Assembly: GCF_018881925.1 (NCBI RefSeq)
Contig: NZ_JACVPL010000009.1
Location: forward strand, 26,193-90,192
Reading direction: 5' to 3'
DNA from: Polynucleobacter sp. Latsch14-2
GTDB taxonomy: Bacteria; Pseudomonadota; Gammaproteobacteria; Burkholderiales; Burkholderiaceae
DNA length: 64,000 bases
In this document: one piece after another, positions 29,383 to 40,299 of the stretch
Numbering within the stretch: position 1 is the stretch's first letter
How the letters are laid out: the number at the start of each line of letters is the position of its first letter
Notes under the pieces: generated by a model
The model's input: the letters and a program-made list of their open reading frames with translations, nothing else
The model's database searches: none
What the model was told of the DNA's origin: nothing
Translations under genes and position numbers: made by a program

Positions 29383-31260
29383 TTGAACAGCAATATGTTT
29401 CAAAAAATTGGTGTATGGCTCATTGTGGGTCTTGTACTCTTTACTGTTTTTAAACAGTTTGACAAACCAAAAGACCAGACTCAGGTCACTTATTCCCAAT
29501 TCATGGACGATGCCAAAGTTGGCAAAGTAAAGCGTGTGGATGTGCAGGGCCGCACCCTTCAAGTTACCCCAGCTGATGGCAATAAATATTCCATCATTTC
29601 CCCAGGTGACATATGGATGGTTGGCGATTTAATGAAGTATGGTGTTCAAGTTACTGGTAAGGCAGAGGATGAGCCAAACATGCTTGTGTCTGCCTTGTAT
29701 TACCTCGGACCTACTTTATTGATTATTGGTTTTTGGTTTTTCATGATGCGCCAGATGCAAGGCGGAGGAAAAGGTGGAGCATTTTCTTTCGGCAAATCTA
29801 AAGCACGCCTAATTGATGAGAACAGCAATACCATTACCTTTGCCGATGTTGCGGGTTGCGATGAAGCCAAAGAAGAGGTTTTTGAGTTAGTAGACTTCTT
29901 GAAAGATCCTCAGAAATTTCAAAAGCTTGGCGGACGCATTCCCCATGGTGTGTTGCTAGTTGGTCCCCCAGGTACCGGCAAGACCTTATTAGCAAAAGCG
30001 ATTGCTGGTGAGGCTAAGGTACCGTTCTTTTCAATCTCCGGCTCTGATTTTGTAGAAATGTTTGTGGGCGTTGGTGCATCTCGTGTGCGCGACATGTTCG
30101 AGAACGCCAAGAAAAATTCACCTTGCATCATCTTTATTGATGAGATTGATGCGGTTGGTCGTCATCGCGGTGCAGGTATGGGCGGTGGTAATGATGAGCG
30201 CGAACAAACTCTGAACCAAATGCTGGTGGAGATGGACGGCTTTGAAAGCAATAGCGGTGTGATTGTGGTTGCAGCCACCAATCGTTCGGATGTGCTGGAC
30301 AAAGCGTTATTGCGTCCCGGCCGTTTTGATCGTCAAGTGCATGTGGGCCTGCCAGATATTCGTGGTCGCGAACAGATTCTGCAAGTGCATATGCGTAAAG
30401 TGCCGATCGATCCTGATGTGGACGCCGCTGTATTAGCGCGTGGGACTCCAGGATTTTCTGGTGCCGACTTAGCGAACCTTGTTAATGAATCTGCATTATT
30501 TGCTGCCCGTCGCAATAAGCGCGCAGTGGATATGAAGGATTTTGAAGACGCAAAAGATAAGATTTATATGGGGCCTGAGCGTAAGTCTGCCGTGATGCGT
30601 GAAGAAGAGCGTCGCAATACTGCGTATCACGAGTCTGGACATGCGGTGGTAGCAAAAGTCTTGCCTAAAGCAGACCCCGTTCATAAAGTGACCATCATGC
30701 CCCGCGGTATGGCATTGGGTGTTACCTGGCAGCTGCCGGAATTTGATCGTGTGAACCTTTACAAAGATCGCATGTTGGAAGAGCTAGCGATTTTGTTTGG
30801 TGGTCGTGCCGCTGAGGAGGTGTTCTTGCATTCCATGAGTACCGGTGCATCTAATGACTTTGAGCGCGCTACAAAAATGGCTCGTGACATGGTAACGCGT
30901 TATGGTATGAGCGATAGCCTGGGTACCATGGTCTATGTTGATACTGAATCCGAAAGTATTTTCGGTCGCAATAGCACCAAGACTGTATCCGAGTTAACTC
31001 AACAAAAAGTGGATGCAGAGATTAGGACATTGATTGATAGTCAGTACGCCTTGGCCAGATCTATTCTTGAGCAAAACCGCGATAAGGTTGAAGCCATGGT
31101 TGCTGCATTGCTTGAATGGGAAACCATTGATGCCGAGCAGATTACCGACATCATGGAGGGTCGTCCTCCACGTGTGCCACCACCTCCACCTGCAACCCAG
31201 TTTGGTAACTCTGCCGGTAACCCAGGCCCTGCAGCAGGTAGTGCGCCGGCTACTGCTTAA
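29383..31260 (+). CDS. ftsH: ATP-dependent zinc metalloprotease FtsH
   Basis: 625 residues. I keep TTG 29383 as start because AGGA lies at the right distance upstream and the resulting MNSNMFQK matches typical betaproteobacterial FtsH N-termini; the ATG four codons in would be too far from it. Two membrane helices (about 7-22 and 103-122) flank a periplasmic domain. AAA module: GPPGTGKT Walker [17 protein letters not shown]alker B and the SRH region. Protease motif HESGHA, with a third metal ligand downstream. It degrades membrane and regulatory proteins. Confidence 0.96.
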   Translation: MNSNMFQKIGVWLIVGLVLFTVFKQFDKPKDQTQVTYSQFMDDAKVGKVKRVDVQGRTLQVTPADGNKYSIISPGDIWMVGDLMKYGVQVTGKAEDEPNMLVSALYYLGPTLLIIGFWFFMMRQMQGGGKGGAFSFGKSKARLIDENSNTITFADVAGCDEAKEEVFELVDFLKDPQKFQKLGGRIPHGVLLVGPPGTGKTLLAKAIAGEAKVPFFSISGSDFVEMFVGVGASRVRDMFENAKKNSPCIIFIDEIDAVGRHRGAGMGGGNDEREQTLNQMLVEMDGFESNSGVIVVAATNRSDVLDKALLRPGRFDRQVHVGLPDIRGREQILQVHMRKVPIDPDVDAAVLARGTPGFSGADLANLVNESALFAARRNKRAVDMKDFEDAKDKIYMGPERKSAVMREEERRNTAYHESGHAVVAKVLPKADPVHKVTIMPRGMALGVTWQLPEFDRVNLYKDRMLEELAILFGGRAAEEVFLHSMSTGASNDFERATKMARDMVTRYGMSDSLGTMVYVDTESESIFGRNSTKTVSELTQQKVDAEIRTLIDSQYALARSILEQNRDKVEAMVAALLEWETIDAEQITDIMEGRPPRVPPPPPATQFGNSAGNPGPAAGSAPATA

Positions 31261-31275
31261 TCTCGCCCGCTTGGC

Positions 31276-32154
31276 ATGTTGAATTCTGATAAGCCCGCGA
31301 CATGGCGTTGCGGGCGTTTTCTTTTTGACTTTAGCAAACGCAAGCGCCCATTAGTCATGGGTATTCTGAATGCCACGCCAGATTCTTTTTCTGATGGCGG
31401 CAAATTCAGAACAGTCCAAGATGCGATCACTCAAGCTGAGCTCATGATCAAGAGCGGAGTAGACATCATTGATATTGGCGGTGAATCAACTAGGCCGGGA
31501 GCAACACCCGTTGCTCTGCAGGAAGAATTAGATCGTGTGTTGCCAGTAATTGAAGCGCTCAAAAATTGTGGAGTTGCTTTATCTATCGATACCTATAAAG
31601 CAGAAACAATGCGTCAAGCCTTGCAAGCTGGCGTCGATTGCGTCAATGATATTTGGGCGCTCAGGCAAGATGGCGCAATCGGTACCGTACTTGAGTATGG
31701 TGTTGATGAAAGTAAGAGGGAGGGTTGCGGCATTGTGTTGATGCATATGCAACGCGATCCTGTGACAATGCAGTTCAATCCTGACTATAAAGATGTGGTG
31801 ACTGAAGTAATTGCATTTTTACAGGAGCGAGCCGATAGCCTTATTGGTGATGGTGTAGATCGAAATCGCATTGCGATTGATCCTGGTTTTGGCTTTGGTA
31901 AAAGCTTAGACCATAATCTGCAGATGCTAGCCCATTTTGAATTATTCTCAAAATTGAACTATCCAGTTTTGGCGGGTATTTCGCGAAAGTCGATGTTGGG
32001 TAAGCTCACCGGAAAAGAAACCAATGGGCGACTTGCACCGAGTATTGCCGCAGCCATTATGGCGGCTGATCGTGGCGCTAAGATTGTTCGGGTACACGAT
32101 GTATCGGAAACGATAGATGCCCTCAAGCTCTGGGAAGCCGTTCAAGCCAACTGA
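31276..32154 (+). CDS. folP: Dihydropteroate synthase
   Basis: 292 residues. Signatures are MGILNATPDSFSDGG and IDIGGESTRPGATPV, then DPGFGFGKSLDHNLQML and AGISRKSMLGKLTGK. It joins p-aminobenzoate to dihydropterin pyrophosphate in folate synthesis. It lies 15 bases after ftsH and 45 bases before glmM, the widespread ftsH-folP-glmM order. Confidence 0.95.
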   Translation: MLNSDKPATWRCGRFLFDFSKRKRPLVMGILNATPDSFSDGGKFRTVQDAITQAELMIKSGVDIIDIGGESTRPGATPVALQEELDRVLPVIEALKNCGVALSIDTYKAETMRQALQAGVDCVNDIWALRQDGAIGTVLEYGVDESKREGCGIVLMHMQRDPVTMQFNPDYKDVVTEVIAFLQERADSLIGDGVDRNRIAIDPGFGFGKSLDHNLQMLAHFELFSKLNYPVLAGISRKSMLGKLTGKETNGRLAPSIAAAIMAADRGAKIVRVHDVSETIDALKLWEAVQAN

Positions 32155-32199
32155 ACGTCCGCAATATGCATTACTAGCCATAAGTTTTATAATGACCTT

Positions 32200-33546
32200 A
32201 TGAAAAAACAATACTTTGGCACTGATGGTATCCGCGGGGAAGTGGGGCAGTTTCCGATTGTTCCGGAGTTCATGACCCGCCTTGGATACGCTGCTGGCAA
32301 AGTATTAACGCGGGATGCAAAACCTGGTGAGCGCTGCAAGATTCTGATTGGCAAAGATACGCGGGTTTCTGGATATTTGTTAGAGGCGGCTCTAGAAGCT
32401 GGCTTTGCCGCTGCAGGAGTTGATGTCATGCTTTGCGGCCCCATTCCAACTCCGGGGGTTGCGTACCTGACGAAAGCTTTGCGCTTATCTGCTGGCCTCG
32501 TTATTTCAGCGTCACATAATCCTTACCAAGACAACGGCATTAAATTTTTCTCTGCCAATGGTGATAAGTTGTCGGACGATTTTGAGTTAGCCATTGAAGC
32601 TGAGCTAGAAAAACCAATGGGCTGCGTAAGCTCAAAAGAATTAGGTAAAGCATTTCGCTTGGATGATGCTGCAGGGCGCTATATCGAGTTTTGTAAATCA
32701 ACATTCCCTGGCGATCTCAATCTCAAAGGCTTGAAGTTGGTAGTGGATTGCGCTAATGGTGCCGCCTACCATACAGCTCCACCAGTATTCCATGAGCTTG
32801 GTGCTGAAGTGATTTCGATTGGTGTTAGTCCAGACGGACGTAATATTAATGACGGTTGTGGCGCGACTGCACCTGCAGCATTGATTTCTAAAGTAAAAGA
32901 AGTGGGCGCTGATATCGGCATTGCCCTGGATGGTGATGCTGATCGCCTGCAAATGGTGGACGCTACCGGTAGATTATTTAATGGCGACGAACTCCTCTAT
33001 GTTCTTGCCAAAGACCGCATTGCTCGTGGTCAGGCATTGGGCGGGGTAGTTGGGACCCTGATGACGAATTTGGCTGTTGAGAATGCTATTAAAGGTTTGG
33101 GGATCGGGTTTGAGCGTGCCAAGGTTGGCGATCGTTATGTTCTAGAGGTACTCAAGCAAAAGGGTTGGATTGTTGGCGGCGAAGGTTCGGGCCACTTATT
33201 GTGTTTAGATCAACATTCCACGGGTGATGGCACGATTGCCGCTCTGCAAGTATTGGCTGCCATGAGTCAAAACAAGCAAAGTCTGGCGCAACTCCTCGAT
33301 GCAGTAAAAATCTTCCCTCAAATACTGCTTAATATTAAATTCAAGCCTGGCTATGATTGGAAATCTGATGAGGCTCTCAAGCAGCAGATCGCGAAAGTGG
33401 AGAGTGAGCTCAAGGATGTTGGCAGGGTGCTCATTCGAACCTCTGGAACTGAGCCTGTTTTGAGGGTGATGGTTGAGACACAGGACTCTGATACAGCCAT
33501 GAATGCCGCTAAAAGTATTGCTGATTTAGTCCCTACGGCACACTAA
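32200..33546 (+). CDS. glmM: Phosphoglucosamine mutase
   Basis: 448 residues. Start [16 protein letters not shown], active-site phosphoserine in [17 protein letters not shown] (S105), metal loop [13 protein letters not shown], substrate loop GGEGSGHLL and the phosphate-binding [14 protein letters not shown] at the end. It converts glucosamine-6-phosphate to glucosamine-1-phosphate for peptidoglycan and LPS precursors. Confidence 0.96.
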   Translation: MKKQYFGTDGIRGEVGQFPIVPEFMTRLGYAAGKVLTRDAKPGERCKILIGKDTRVSGYLLEAALEAGFAAAGVDVMLCGPIPTPGVAYLTKALRLSAGLVISASHNPYQDNGIKFFSANGDKLSDDFELAIEAELEKPMGCVSSKELGKAFRLDDAAGRYIEFCKSTFPGDLNLKGLKLVVDCANGAAYHTAPPVFHELGAEVISIGVSPDGRNINDGCGATAPAALISKVKEVGADIGIALDGDADRLQMVDATGRLFNGDELLYVLAKDRIARGQALGGVVGTLMTNLAVENAIKGLGIGFERAKVGDRYVLEVLKQKGWIVGGEGSGHLLCLDQHSTGDGTIAALQVLAAMSQNKQSLAQLLDAVKIFPQILLNIKFKPGYDWKSDEALKQQIAKVESELKDVGRVLIRTSGTEPVLRVMVETQDSDTAMNAAKSIADLVPTAH

Positions 33547-33586
33547 AAATAATTCCTAAGTTATTGAATATATTGAATTTAATAAA

Positions 33587-33615
33587 CTTTAACTAGACTG
33601 TCATAAAAGGGTCAC
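33587..33615 (+). promoter_or_regulatory. Pho box upstream of pstS
   Basis: Three 7-base half-sites spaced by four bases: CTTTAAC, CTGTCAT and GGGTCAC, giving the 11-base period of PhoB sites (consensus CTGTCAT/CTGTAAC). The block ends 58 bases before the pstS ATG, leaving room for a -10 element around 33625 and a normal leader. PhoB binding is inferred from pattern. Confidence 0.8.
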
Positions 33616-33673
33616 ACACGAATCGTATTGTCTTGGTATTGCATTCATTTGGCATATCTACAAGGACTCATAT

Positions 33674-34702
33674 ATGAAACTCGTAATCAAACAAGTTTTA
33701 CTCGCTAGTGCAGTGGCAGTGTCGTTTTCAACAGGCGCCATGGCAACTGAGATGACAGGTGCTGGCTCATCATTTATTTATCCAGTTCTGGCCAAATGGG
33801 CTGAGGCATACAAGGGGAAATCCGGCAATAGCCTGAACTATCAGTCTATTGGTTCTGGTGGTGGTATTAAACAAATCAAAGCAAAGACAGTCGACTTTGG
33901 TGCAACAGATGCTCCTTTGACTTTTGAAGAATTAGAAGCTGGCGGCATGGTTCAATTTCCAGCAATTATTGGTGGTGTTGTTACAGTAGTTAATATTGAT
34001 GGAATCAAACCAGGTCAATTGAAATTATCTAGCGACGTGTTGTCGGATATTTTCCAGGGCACTTTGACTAACTGGAATGACAAGCGTATTGCATTGTTGA
34101 ATCCAGGTTTACAGATTCCTGCAGGCGGCATTACCGTGGTAACTCGCGCTGATGGCTCTGGTACAACAGCTATCTTTACTAACTACCTTTCCAAAGTAAA
34201 TAAGAGCTGGAAAGATGCAGTGGGTTTTGGTGCTGCTGTTAAATGGCCGGCTGCCTCTACTGTTAGCGGCAAAGGTAATGAAGGCGTTTCAGCAAACGTA
34301 ACTCGCATCAAGAATTCGATTGGTTATGTGGAATATGCATACGCTAAGAAAAATAATATGAGCTACACCATGATGAAGAATGCTGAAGACAAGTTTGTTG
34401 AGCCATCAGCTGCTTCATTTGCTGCTGCTTCTGCTGGTACAGATTGGTCTAAGTTCCCAGGTATGAATACTTTCATTACCAATGCTCCTGGTGCTGGTGC
34501 TTGGCCTATCACTGGCGCTACATTCGTTGTCGTTTATAAAAATCCAGAAAACAAAGCAAGTGCTGCTGAAGTTTTAAAGTTCTTTGATTATGGTTTCAAG
34601 GATGGCAAAAAAATGGCTGCGGATTTAGATTACGTTCCAATGCCTGATAAAACTACTGATTTCATTCGTAAGAGTGTTTGGTCACAAGTGCGGGTTAAGT
34701 AA
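33674..34702 (+). CDS. pstS: Phosphate ABC transporter substrate-binding protein
   Basis: 342 residues with a signal peptide (cleavage after GAMA, about residue 24). The mature start TEMTGAGSSFIYPVLAKWAEAY and the phosphate-contact segments GSGGGIKQIKAKTVDFGATDAPLT and VTRADGSGTTAIFTNYL are typical of PstS, the periplasmic high-affinity phosphate receptor. First gene of pstSCAB-phoU-phoBR, behind a three-half-site Pho box. A hairpin separates it from pstC. Confidence 0.96.
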   Translation: MKLVIKQVLLASAVAVSFSTGAMATEMTGAGSSFIYPVLAKWAEAYKGKSGNSLNYQSIGSGGGIKQIKAKTVDFGATDAPLTFEELEAGGMVQFPAIIGGVVTVVNIDGIKPGQLKLSSDVLSDIFQGTLTNWNDKRIALLNPGLQIPAGGITVVTRADGSGTTAIFTNYLSKVNKSWKDAVGFGAAVKWPAASTVSGKGNEGVSANVTRIKNSIGYVEYAYAKKNNMSYTMMKNAEDKFVEPSAASFAAASAGTDWSKFPGMNTFITNAPGAGAWPITGATFVVVYKNPENKASAAEVLKFFDYGFKDGKKMAADLDYVPMPDKTTDFIRKSVWSQVRVK

Positions 34703-34721
34703 TTCTAGATTCTTCAAAGCT

Positions 34722-34750
34722 GGCCCCAATCTTTTTGGGGCCTTTTTTTC
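34722..34750 (+). terminator. Intercistronic hairpin between pstS and pstC
   Basis: Stem GGCCCCAA / TTGGGGCC with a short T-rich loop, followed by seven T: a complete intrinsic terminator form. Inside the pst operon it probably acts as a partial terminator or 3' stabiliser, so that pstS mRNA exceeds that of the permease genes. Confidence 0.75.
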
Positions 34751-34772
34751 TTAATTTCTCGTAAAAGTGAAT

Positions 34773-35759
34773 ATGAATTCTTCGGCGTCTCTGAACCTGT
34801 CAAGTGCTAAGGCAATCAGAATTGCTCGCAAGCAGCGTATTCAAGATTTTCTGTTTCATGCGATTACGCAATTCTTCTCACTGTTAGTGCTTTTTGCTCT
34901 AATGGGAATCATTGTTTCATTGTTTATCAATGCTGGTCCTGCTCTAAAAGAGTTTGGCGTTGGATTTTTCTTTGACAATGAATGGGATATTATTAACGGT
35001 AAGTTTGGTGGTCTGATTGCTATCTATGGAACCTTACTTTCCTCTGTAATTGCATTGGCCATTGCAGTCCCTCTCAGCTTTGGTATTGCTGTATTTCTAA
35101 CGGAGATTTGCCCTGGGTATTTGAAGCGCCCCTTGGGCACGGCAATTGAATTATTGGCAGCTGTGCCTTCCATCATTTATGGCATGTTTGGCCTTTTTGT
35201 TTTTGCGCCCATTTTTGGTGACTATATTGAGCCGGCCCTTCAGGCAACTTTGGGAAAAATTCCATTTTTAGGCATTTTATTTTCTGGCCCCACTAACGGC
35301 ATAGGCATGTTATGTGCCGGTTTAATTTTGGCAATGATGATTCTCCCCTTTATTGCTTCCGTCATGCGCGATGTATTTGAAATTGTTCCCCCCGTATTAA
35401 AGGAGTCAGCCTATGGCATCGGCTGCACTACCTGGGAGGTGGTTAGTAATATTGTTTTGCCATACACCAAGACCGGTGTTATTGGTGGTGTGATGCTAGG
35501 GTTGGGCAGGGCCTTAGGTGAAACGATGGCTGTAACTTTTGTGATCGGCAACGCCAGCAGAATTTCGCCATCCTTATTTGCCCCTGGTAGTTCGATTGCC
35601 TCTACTTTGGCCAATCAATTTGGCGAGGCTGAGGTTGGCCTCCACTTTTCCTCATTATTTGCCTTAGGCTTGGCGCTGTTTTTTATTACATTTGTTGTTT
35701 TGGCTTTAGCAAAATGGATGCTGATTCGTATGGAGAAGAATCAGGGGGTTAAGACATGA
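34773..35759 (+). CDS. pstC: Phosphate ABC transporter permease PstC
   Basis: 328 residues from ATG 34773 (a GTG two codons upstream is also possible). Six predicted membrane helices; the N-terminal helix (about 30-55) precedes [12 protein letters not shown]. The permease loop that meets PstB is [43 protein letters not shown]. It forms the inner-membrane channel with PstA. The stop overlaps the pstA start by 4 bases (ATGA). Confidence 0.94.
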   Translation: MNSSASLNLSSAKAIRIARKQRIQDFLFHAITQFFSLLVLFALMGIIVSLFINAGPALKEFGVGFFFDNEWDIINGKFGGLIAIYGTLLSSVIALAIAVPLSFGIAVFLTEICPGYLKRPLGTAIELLAAVPSIIYGMFGLFVFAPIFGDYIEPALQATLGKIPFLGILFSGPTNGIGMLCAGLILAMMILPFIASVMRDVFEIVPPVLKESAYGIGCTTWEVVSNIVLPYTKTGVIGGVMLGLGRALGETMAVTFVIGNASRISPSLFAPGSSIASTLANQFGEAEVGLHFSSLFALGLALFFITFVVLALAKWMLIRMEKNQGVKT

Positions 35760-36622
35760 GTCAGGTAGTTAATATTGATCAAGCAGTGTTTGCTAAACGT
35801 AAACGCACCAATAAAATTGGCCTCATCCTATCAATGCTAGCAATGGTCTTGGGGATGATTTTTCTGATTTGGATTTTGTCTGTGCTGTTTATTAAGGGTT
35901 TCTCAGCCATTAATCTCAATATGTTTACACAAAGTACTCCTGCACCAGGTACGGAAGGTGGAGGATTGGCTAATGCCATTGTTGGCAGCTTGATGTTGAT
36001 TGTTAGTTGTACATTAATTAGTACTCCAGTTGGAGTTTTGGCTGGTTTATATCTATCAGAGTACGGTGATAGAAGTCGGATAGCTGGGGTCACACGATTT
36101 GTGACCGATATTATGTTGTCCGCGCCCTCTATTGTGATTGGCTTATTTGTCTATGCGCTTTTTGTTGCGCAAGTAAAGCATTTTTCAGGTTGGGCAGGAA
36201 CCATTGCCTTGGCTTTAATTGCAGTACCTGTGGTGGTTCGTACTACTGAAAATATGTTACGACTGGTCCCAGGCAGTTTACGGGAGGCGGCTTATGCATT
36301 AGGTGCGCCAAAGTGGAAGGTGGCATTTATGATCACCTTGAGGGCGGCGCAGAGCGGCATCATGACGGGGATTTTATTGGCACTCGCGCGTGTGAGCGGG
36401 GAGACTGCCCCATTGCTATTTACTGCACTCAATAACCAATTTTTTTCAACCAATATGAATGCACCAATGGCGAATCTGCCGGTAACTATATTCCAGTTTG
36501 CTATGAGTCCTTACGATAACTGGGTAAGTCTAGCTTGGGGCGCTTCATTGTTGATTACTTTTGCTGTATTGGGCTTAAATATCTTTGCTCGTGTAGTGTT
36601 CCGTGAGAAAGTGCAAGGATGA
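35756..36622 (+). CDS. pstA: Phosphate ABC transporter permease PstA
   Basis: 288 residues with six predicted membrane helices. Family features are [38 protein letters not shown] and the EAA-type loop [49 protein letters not shown]. Partner of PstC. Coupled to pstC and to pstB by ATGA overlaps on both sides. Confidence 0.95.
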   Translation: MSQVVNIDQAVFAKRKRTNKIGLILSMLAMVLGMIFLIWILSVLFIKGFSAINLNMFTQSTPAPGTEGGGLANAIVGSLMLIVSCTLISTPVGVLAGLYLSEYGDRSRIAGVTRFVTDIMLSAPSIVIGLFVYALFVAQVKHFSGWAGTIALALIAVPVVVRTTENMLRLVPGSLREAAYALGAPKWKVAFMITLRAAQSGIMTGILLALARVSGETAPLLFTALNNQFFSTNMNAPMANLPVTIFQFAMSPYDNWVSLAWGASLLITFAVLGLNIFARVVFREKVQG

Positions 36623-37467
36623 TGGCCAATATGAAAACAATGTTTGACTTAAATCAGATTGATAGTCAAGGGGGTAGTGTGAACGTAGCTAGCAATGAGC
36701 CGCCAATGGCTCCTAAAAATGCACTTGAAGTGCGTAACCTTAACTTTTTTTATGGCGCCTTTCAGGGTCTAAAAAATATTAATTTAGATATTGAAGAGGG
36801 TAAAGTTACCGCTTTTATTGGCCCATCTGGTTGTGGCAAATCGACTTTACTGCGCACGCTCAATCGAATGTATGACCTCTATCCTGGGCAGCGCGCTGAG
36901 GGAGAAATTAATTTCTACGGGCAAAATATTCTTGAGCCGGGGCAGGACCTCAATTTATTGCGCTCACGTATTGGCATGGTTTTCCAAAAACCAACACCGT
37001 TTCCAATGTCGATTTATGAAAATATAGCCTTTGGTGTGCGCTTATACGAAAAGCTTTCTCGTTCTGAAATGGATGAGCGAGTAGAGTGGGCTTTGAATAA
37101 GGCCGCTTTGTGGACCGAAGCAAAGGATAAACTCAACCAAAGTGGTTTATCGCTTTCTGGCGGTCAACAGCAGCGTCTTTGCATAGCTCGTGGTGTAGCG
37201 GTTAAACCATCGGTCATCCTTTTAGATGAGCCAACCTCGGCTCTCGATCCTATCTCTACAGGAAAAATTGAAGAATTGATTAATGAGTTGAAGCATGAAT
37301 ATACGATTGCAATCGTGACACACAATATGCAGCAGGCTGCGCGTGTATCCGATTACACTGCATACATGTACCTTGGAAGTTTGATTGAGTACGGCAAGAC
37401 AGATGAGATTTTCATTAAGCCTAAGCGCAAAGAAACTGAAGATTACATTACCGGCCGCTTCGGTTAA
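36619..37467 (+). CDS. pstB: Phosphate ABC transporter ATPase PstB
   Basis: 282 residues. Walker [19 protein letters not shown]-loop [18 protein letters not shown], signature [16 protein letters not shown], Walker [14 protein letters not shown], and [21 protein letters not shown], the PstB-type switch region. It powers phosphate import. The N-terminus has about 25 extra variable residues before [12 protein letters not shown], so an internal start is possible, but the ATGA overlap favours 36619. Confidence 0.96.
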   Translation: MMANMKTMFDLNQIDSQGGSVNVASNEPPMAPKNALEVRNLNFFYGAFQGLKNINLDIEEGKVTAFIGPSGCGKSTLLRTLNRMYDLYPGQRAEGEINFYGQNILEPGQDLNLLRSRIGMVFQKPTPFPMSIYENIAFGVRLYEKLSRSEMDERVEWALNKAALWTEAKDKLNQSGLSLSGGQQQRLCIARGVAVKPSVILLDEPTSALDPISTGKIEELINELKHEYTIAIVTHNMQQAARVSDYTAYMYLGSLIEYGKTDEIFIKPKRKETEDYITGRFG

Positions 37468-37479
37468 TTGGAGATAACA

Positions 37480-38184
37480 ATGCCAGATAAACACCTTTCA
37501 TCGCAATTTGATGCCGATTTAAATTCCCTTTCTAGCCGTTTGCTAGAGATGGGTGGCTTAGTTGAATCGCAGATTTCAACTGCCATGCGTGCATTTACGC
37601 AAATGGATTTAGATACCTGTAATGTTGTGATTGAGAATGAAAAATTAGTAAATGATCTTGAGGTGCAAATTGATATGGCGTGCGTTGAGCTCATTGCTCG
37701 TCGACAACCGACAGCTAGAGACTTACGCTTGGTTATGGCTGTTTCTAAAGCCATTACCAATTTGGAAAGGGCTGGCGATGAGGCAGAGCGCGTTGCCAAA
37801 AGAACTAAGCGCTTGATCGAAGCCGGTGCGCCTCACAACATCAACGTTGCCGAGATTCGACTGTCTGGTCAAATGGCGATTTCGTTACTACGTCGCAGCC
37901 TGGATGCCTTTGCCCGTTTGGATACCATTGCAGCTGCTGCCGTGGTTGAGGAAGACCGCCAAATTGACGAAGAGTTTCGTGCATTTGTGCGTAAATTAAT
38001 TTCCTACATGATGGAAGATCCGCACACGATTACTACAGGATTAGATATGCTAACTATCGCCAAGGCTATTGAGCGGATTGGCGATCATGCAAAAAATATT
38101 GCAGAGTTTGTAATCTATATCGCCAAGGGGTCGGACGTGCGTCATATTCCTCATGAAGATTTGGTTCGTGAGGCGAACAAGTAA
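37480..38184 (+). CDS. phoU: Phosphate signalling regulator PhoU
   Basis: 234 residues from ATG 37480, which has GGAG 6 bases upstream (an in-frame TTG lies at 37468). Start HLSSQFDADLNSLSSRLLEMGGLVESQIS and the repeated metal motif as NLERAGDEAERVAKR and AIERIGDHAKNIAEF give two three-helix bundles typical of PhoU. It links Pst transport state to PhoR and restrains the Pho response when phosphate is plentiful. Lies between pstB and phoB. Confidence 0.95.
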   Translation: MPDKHLSSQFDADLNSLSSRLLEMGGLVESQISTAMRAFTQMDLDTCNVVIENEKLVNDLEVQIDMACVELIARRQPTARDLRLVMAVSKAITNLERAGDEAERVAKRTKRLIEAGAPHNINVAEIRLSGQMAISLLRRSLDAFARLDTIAAAAVVEEDRQIDEEFRAFVRKLISYMMEDPHTITTGLDMLTIAKAIERIGDHAKNIAEFVIYIAKGSDVRHIPHEDLVREANK

Positions 38185-38199
38185 TTTTTGGGGATTAAG

Positions 38200-38913
38200 A
38201 TGACCCACCGTATATTGGTTGTAGAGGACGAGCCTTCGATTGCAGAGTTAATTTCCATTAATCTGACTCATGCTGGGTTTAAGGTTGATAAAGCAATGCA
38301 AACAGACCTTGCCCTCAATATGATGCGTGATGAGCTTCCTAGCTTATTAATTTTGGACTGGATGTTGCCAGGAAAATCTGGAGTTCAGTTTGCAAAAGAG
38401 TTGCGCGCAAATGAACGTACTCGGTTTTTGCCTATTTTGATGCTTACTGCTAAAAGTGAGGAGTCTGATAAGGTCTTGGGATTGGATTCAGGGGCTGATG
38501 ACTATGTCACCAAACCCTTTTCCCCCAAAGAATTGGTTGCCAGGGTGAAGGCTTTATTACGTCGCCAAACCCCTGTAGAGGAGGTCGGTCCACTCGCCAT
38601 TGGCCCATTACAGTTAGATCCTGTCTCACATCGTGTTTTAGCTGTATGGCCCAACACAGATCCCAAGCCAATACCACTTGGACCTACTGAATACCGGATT
38701 TTGCAGTTTTTTATGGCTAATCCTGAGCGGGTACATTCAAGGGCAAATTTACTAGACAAGATTTGGGGCAATGAGGTCTATATCGAAGAGCGCACGGTAG
38801 ATGTCCACATTAAGAGATTGAGGGCTGCTTTGGCGCCTGTAGACTGTGATCGATACATCGAGACGGTACGTGGCAGTGGTTATCGTATTACTAAGACCCC
38901 TACACTTACCTAA
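38200..38913 (+). CDS. phoB: Phosphate regulon response regulator PhoB
   Basis: 237 residues from ATG 38200 (GGGG upstream; an in-frame TTG at 38188 is rejected). The receiver has RILVVEDEPSIAELI, the phospho-acceptor Asp in LLILDWMLPGKSG, and conserved Lys in DDYVTKPFSPKEL. The DNA-binding winged helix is LGPTEYRILQFFMANPERVHSRANLLDKIWGNEVYIEERTVDVHIKRLRAAL, the PhoB/OmpR type that binds 11-base-spaced direct repeats. Those repeats are seen at six sites in this window. Confidence 0.96.
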   Translation: MTHRILVVEDEPSIAELISINLTHAGFKVDKAMQTDLALNMMRDELPSLLILDWMLPGKSGVQFAKELRANERTRFLPILMLTAKSEESDKVLGLDSGADDYVTKPFSPKELVARVKALLRRQTPVEEVGPLAIGPLQLDPVSHRVLAVWPNTDPKPIPLGPTEYRILQFFMANPERVHSRANLLDKIWGNEVYIEERTVDVHIKRLRAALAPVDCDRYIETVRGSGYRITKTPTLT

Positions 38914-38977
38914 GGTTTGGCATTGCTGGGTTTTGCAAATTTTTCCATTTCAATCCCGAATGCTCTAAGATTGCGGC

Positions 38978-40276
38978 ATGCTCTCCGCCTTAAGTAGATT
39001 CTTCTTTATCGTTTGTTTGGCATTTATTGCCGCCTACATTGCCCTGATTAATTGGGGTCAAATTGTGGCCATTGCTTCTGGCATAGCTATTCTGGCCATA
39101 CCTTTGGTCTATTCCTATATCAATTTGGCTCGACTGCGTAAATATGTTTTAGCGGATTCAGTGGAGTCGATGCCACTTCCCAGTGGATTTTGGGAGGAGG
39201 TATTTTTTAGATTGCAGCGCTTAGTTCGCAATCTCAAGCAGCAAGTCAGAGTTATCGAGCAGCAGCATGACCGATTTATTGAAGCCTTTCAGGCATCCCC
39301 AAACGGCATCGTTATGCTCGATGACCAAGATCAAATCGAGTGGTGTAACGCCATTGCCGAACGTTTTTTTGGTTTGAATTTCAAACGCGATGCAATGCAA
39401 AGAATTAATTTCTTGATTCGTCGTCCAGAGTTTGTGCAGTATTTAAATAGAAGGCAATTTGAAGAACCACTGTTGCTAGAGCGCATGAGCTCGGATGGCA
39501 ATTTGAGTCTGATGCTACAGGCCTTTCCTTTTGGTGACAAGCGCCACCTCTTATTGATCCAGGATGTCACGGATTTGCAGAAAGCAGACGCAATGCGACG
39601 CGACTTCGTGGCAAACGTTTCTCACGAGATGAGAACCCCCATTACGGTATTAATGGGTTTTTTAGAAACCGTGCAGTCCTTGGATTTAGAAAAATCACAA
39701 AGAGACCAGTACTTTGACATGATGATGTCCCAGGCACAGCGTATGAAAAGTTTAGTCGAGGATCTGCTGACTCTTGCCAATCTTGAATCCAATACTTTGC
39801 CTGCCCCTATGCAGGCAGTACAAATCACAACAATGATGGCATTGTTGAAAAACGATGCGGAAGCGCTGTCTCAGGGTAGACATGCGCTCAATTTTGAATC
39901 TACCACTTCGTGCACTTTACTAGGAGATGAGCGCGAGCTTTTATCTGCATTTAGCAACCTAGTATCTAATGCCATCCGTTATACGCCAGACATTGGTTCA
40001 ATTAATGCCAGTTGGAGCGTAAATCCTCAAGGTCAGGGAGAATTTTCTGTGACTGATACGGGGCCGGGGATTTCTCCTGAGCACTTGCCACGACTGACTG
40101 AGAGATTTTATCGGGTCGATAGAAGTCGCTCAAGAGATACCGGGGGCACAGGGCTTGGTTTAGCGATTGTGAAGCACATTGCCAGTCGTCACCAAGCGCA
40201 ACTCATTATTGAAAGCACCCCCGGAAGGGGTAGCACTTTTATTCTACGCTTCCCTAAAGAGCGGGTGAGTGAGTAG
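38978..40276 (+). CDS. phoR: Phosphate regulon sensor kinase PhoR
   Basis: 432 residues. Two membrane helices at the N-terminus (about 5-24 and 26-44) with almost no periplasmic loop, as in PhoR. A PAS domain (about 98-190, FQASPNGIVMLDDQDQIEWCNAIAERFFG) follows, then HisKA with the phospho-His in FVANVSHEMRTPITVLMGFLE and HATPase boxes NLVSNAIRYTP, TDTGPGISPEHL and GTGLGLAIVKHI. It phosphorylates PhoB on phosphate shortage. Confidence 0.95.
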   Translation: MLSALSRFFFIVCLAFIAAYIALINWGQIVAIASGIAILAIPLVYSYINLARLRKYVLADSVESMPLPSGFWEEVFFRLQRLVRNLKQQVRVIEQQHDRFIEAFQASPNGIVMLDDQDQIEWCNAIAERFFGLNFKRDAMQRINFLIRRPEFVQYLNRRQFEEPLLLERMSSDGNLSLMLQAFPFGDKRHLLLIQDVTDLQKADAMRRDFVANVSHEMRTPITVLMGFLETVQSLDLEKSQRDQYFDMMMSQAQRMKSLVEDLLTLANLESNTLPAPMQAVQITTMMALLKNDAEALSQGRHALNFESTTSCTLLGDERELLSAFSNLVSNAIRYTPDIGSINASWSVNPQGQGEFSVTDTGPGISPEHLPRLTERFYRVDRSRSRDTGGTGLGLAIVKHIASRHQAQLIIESTPGRGSTFILRFPKERVSE

Positions 40277-40299
40277 CGCTAACTCTTAGTGCTGCAACT

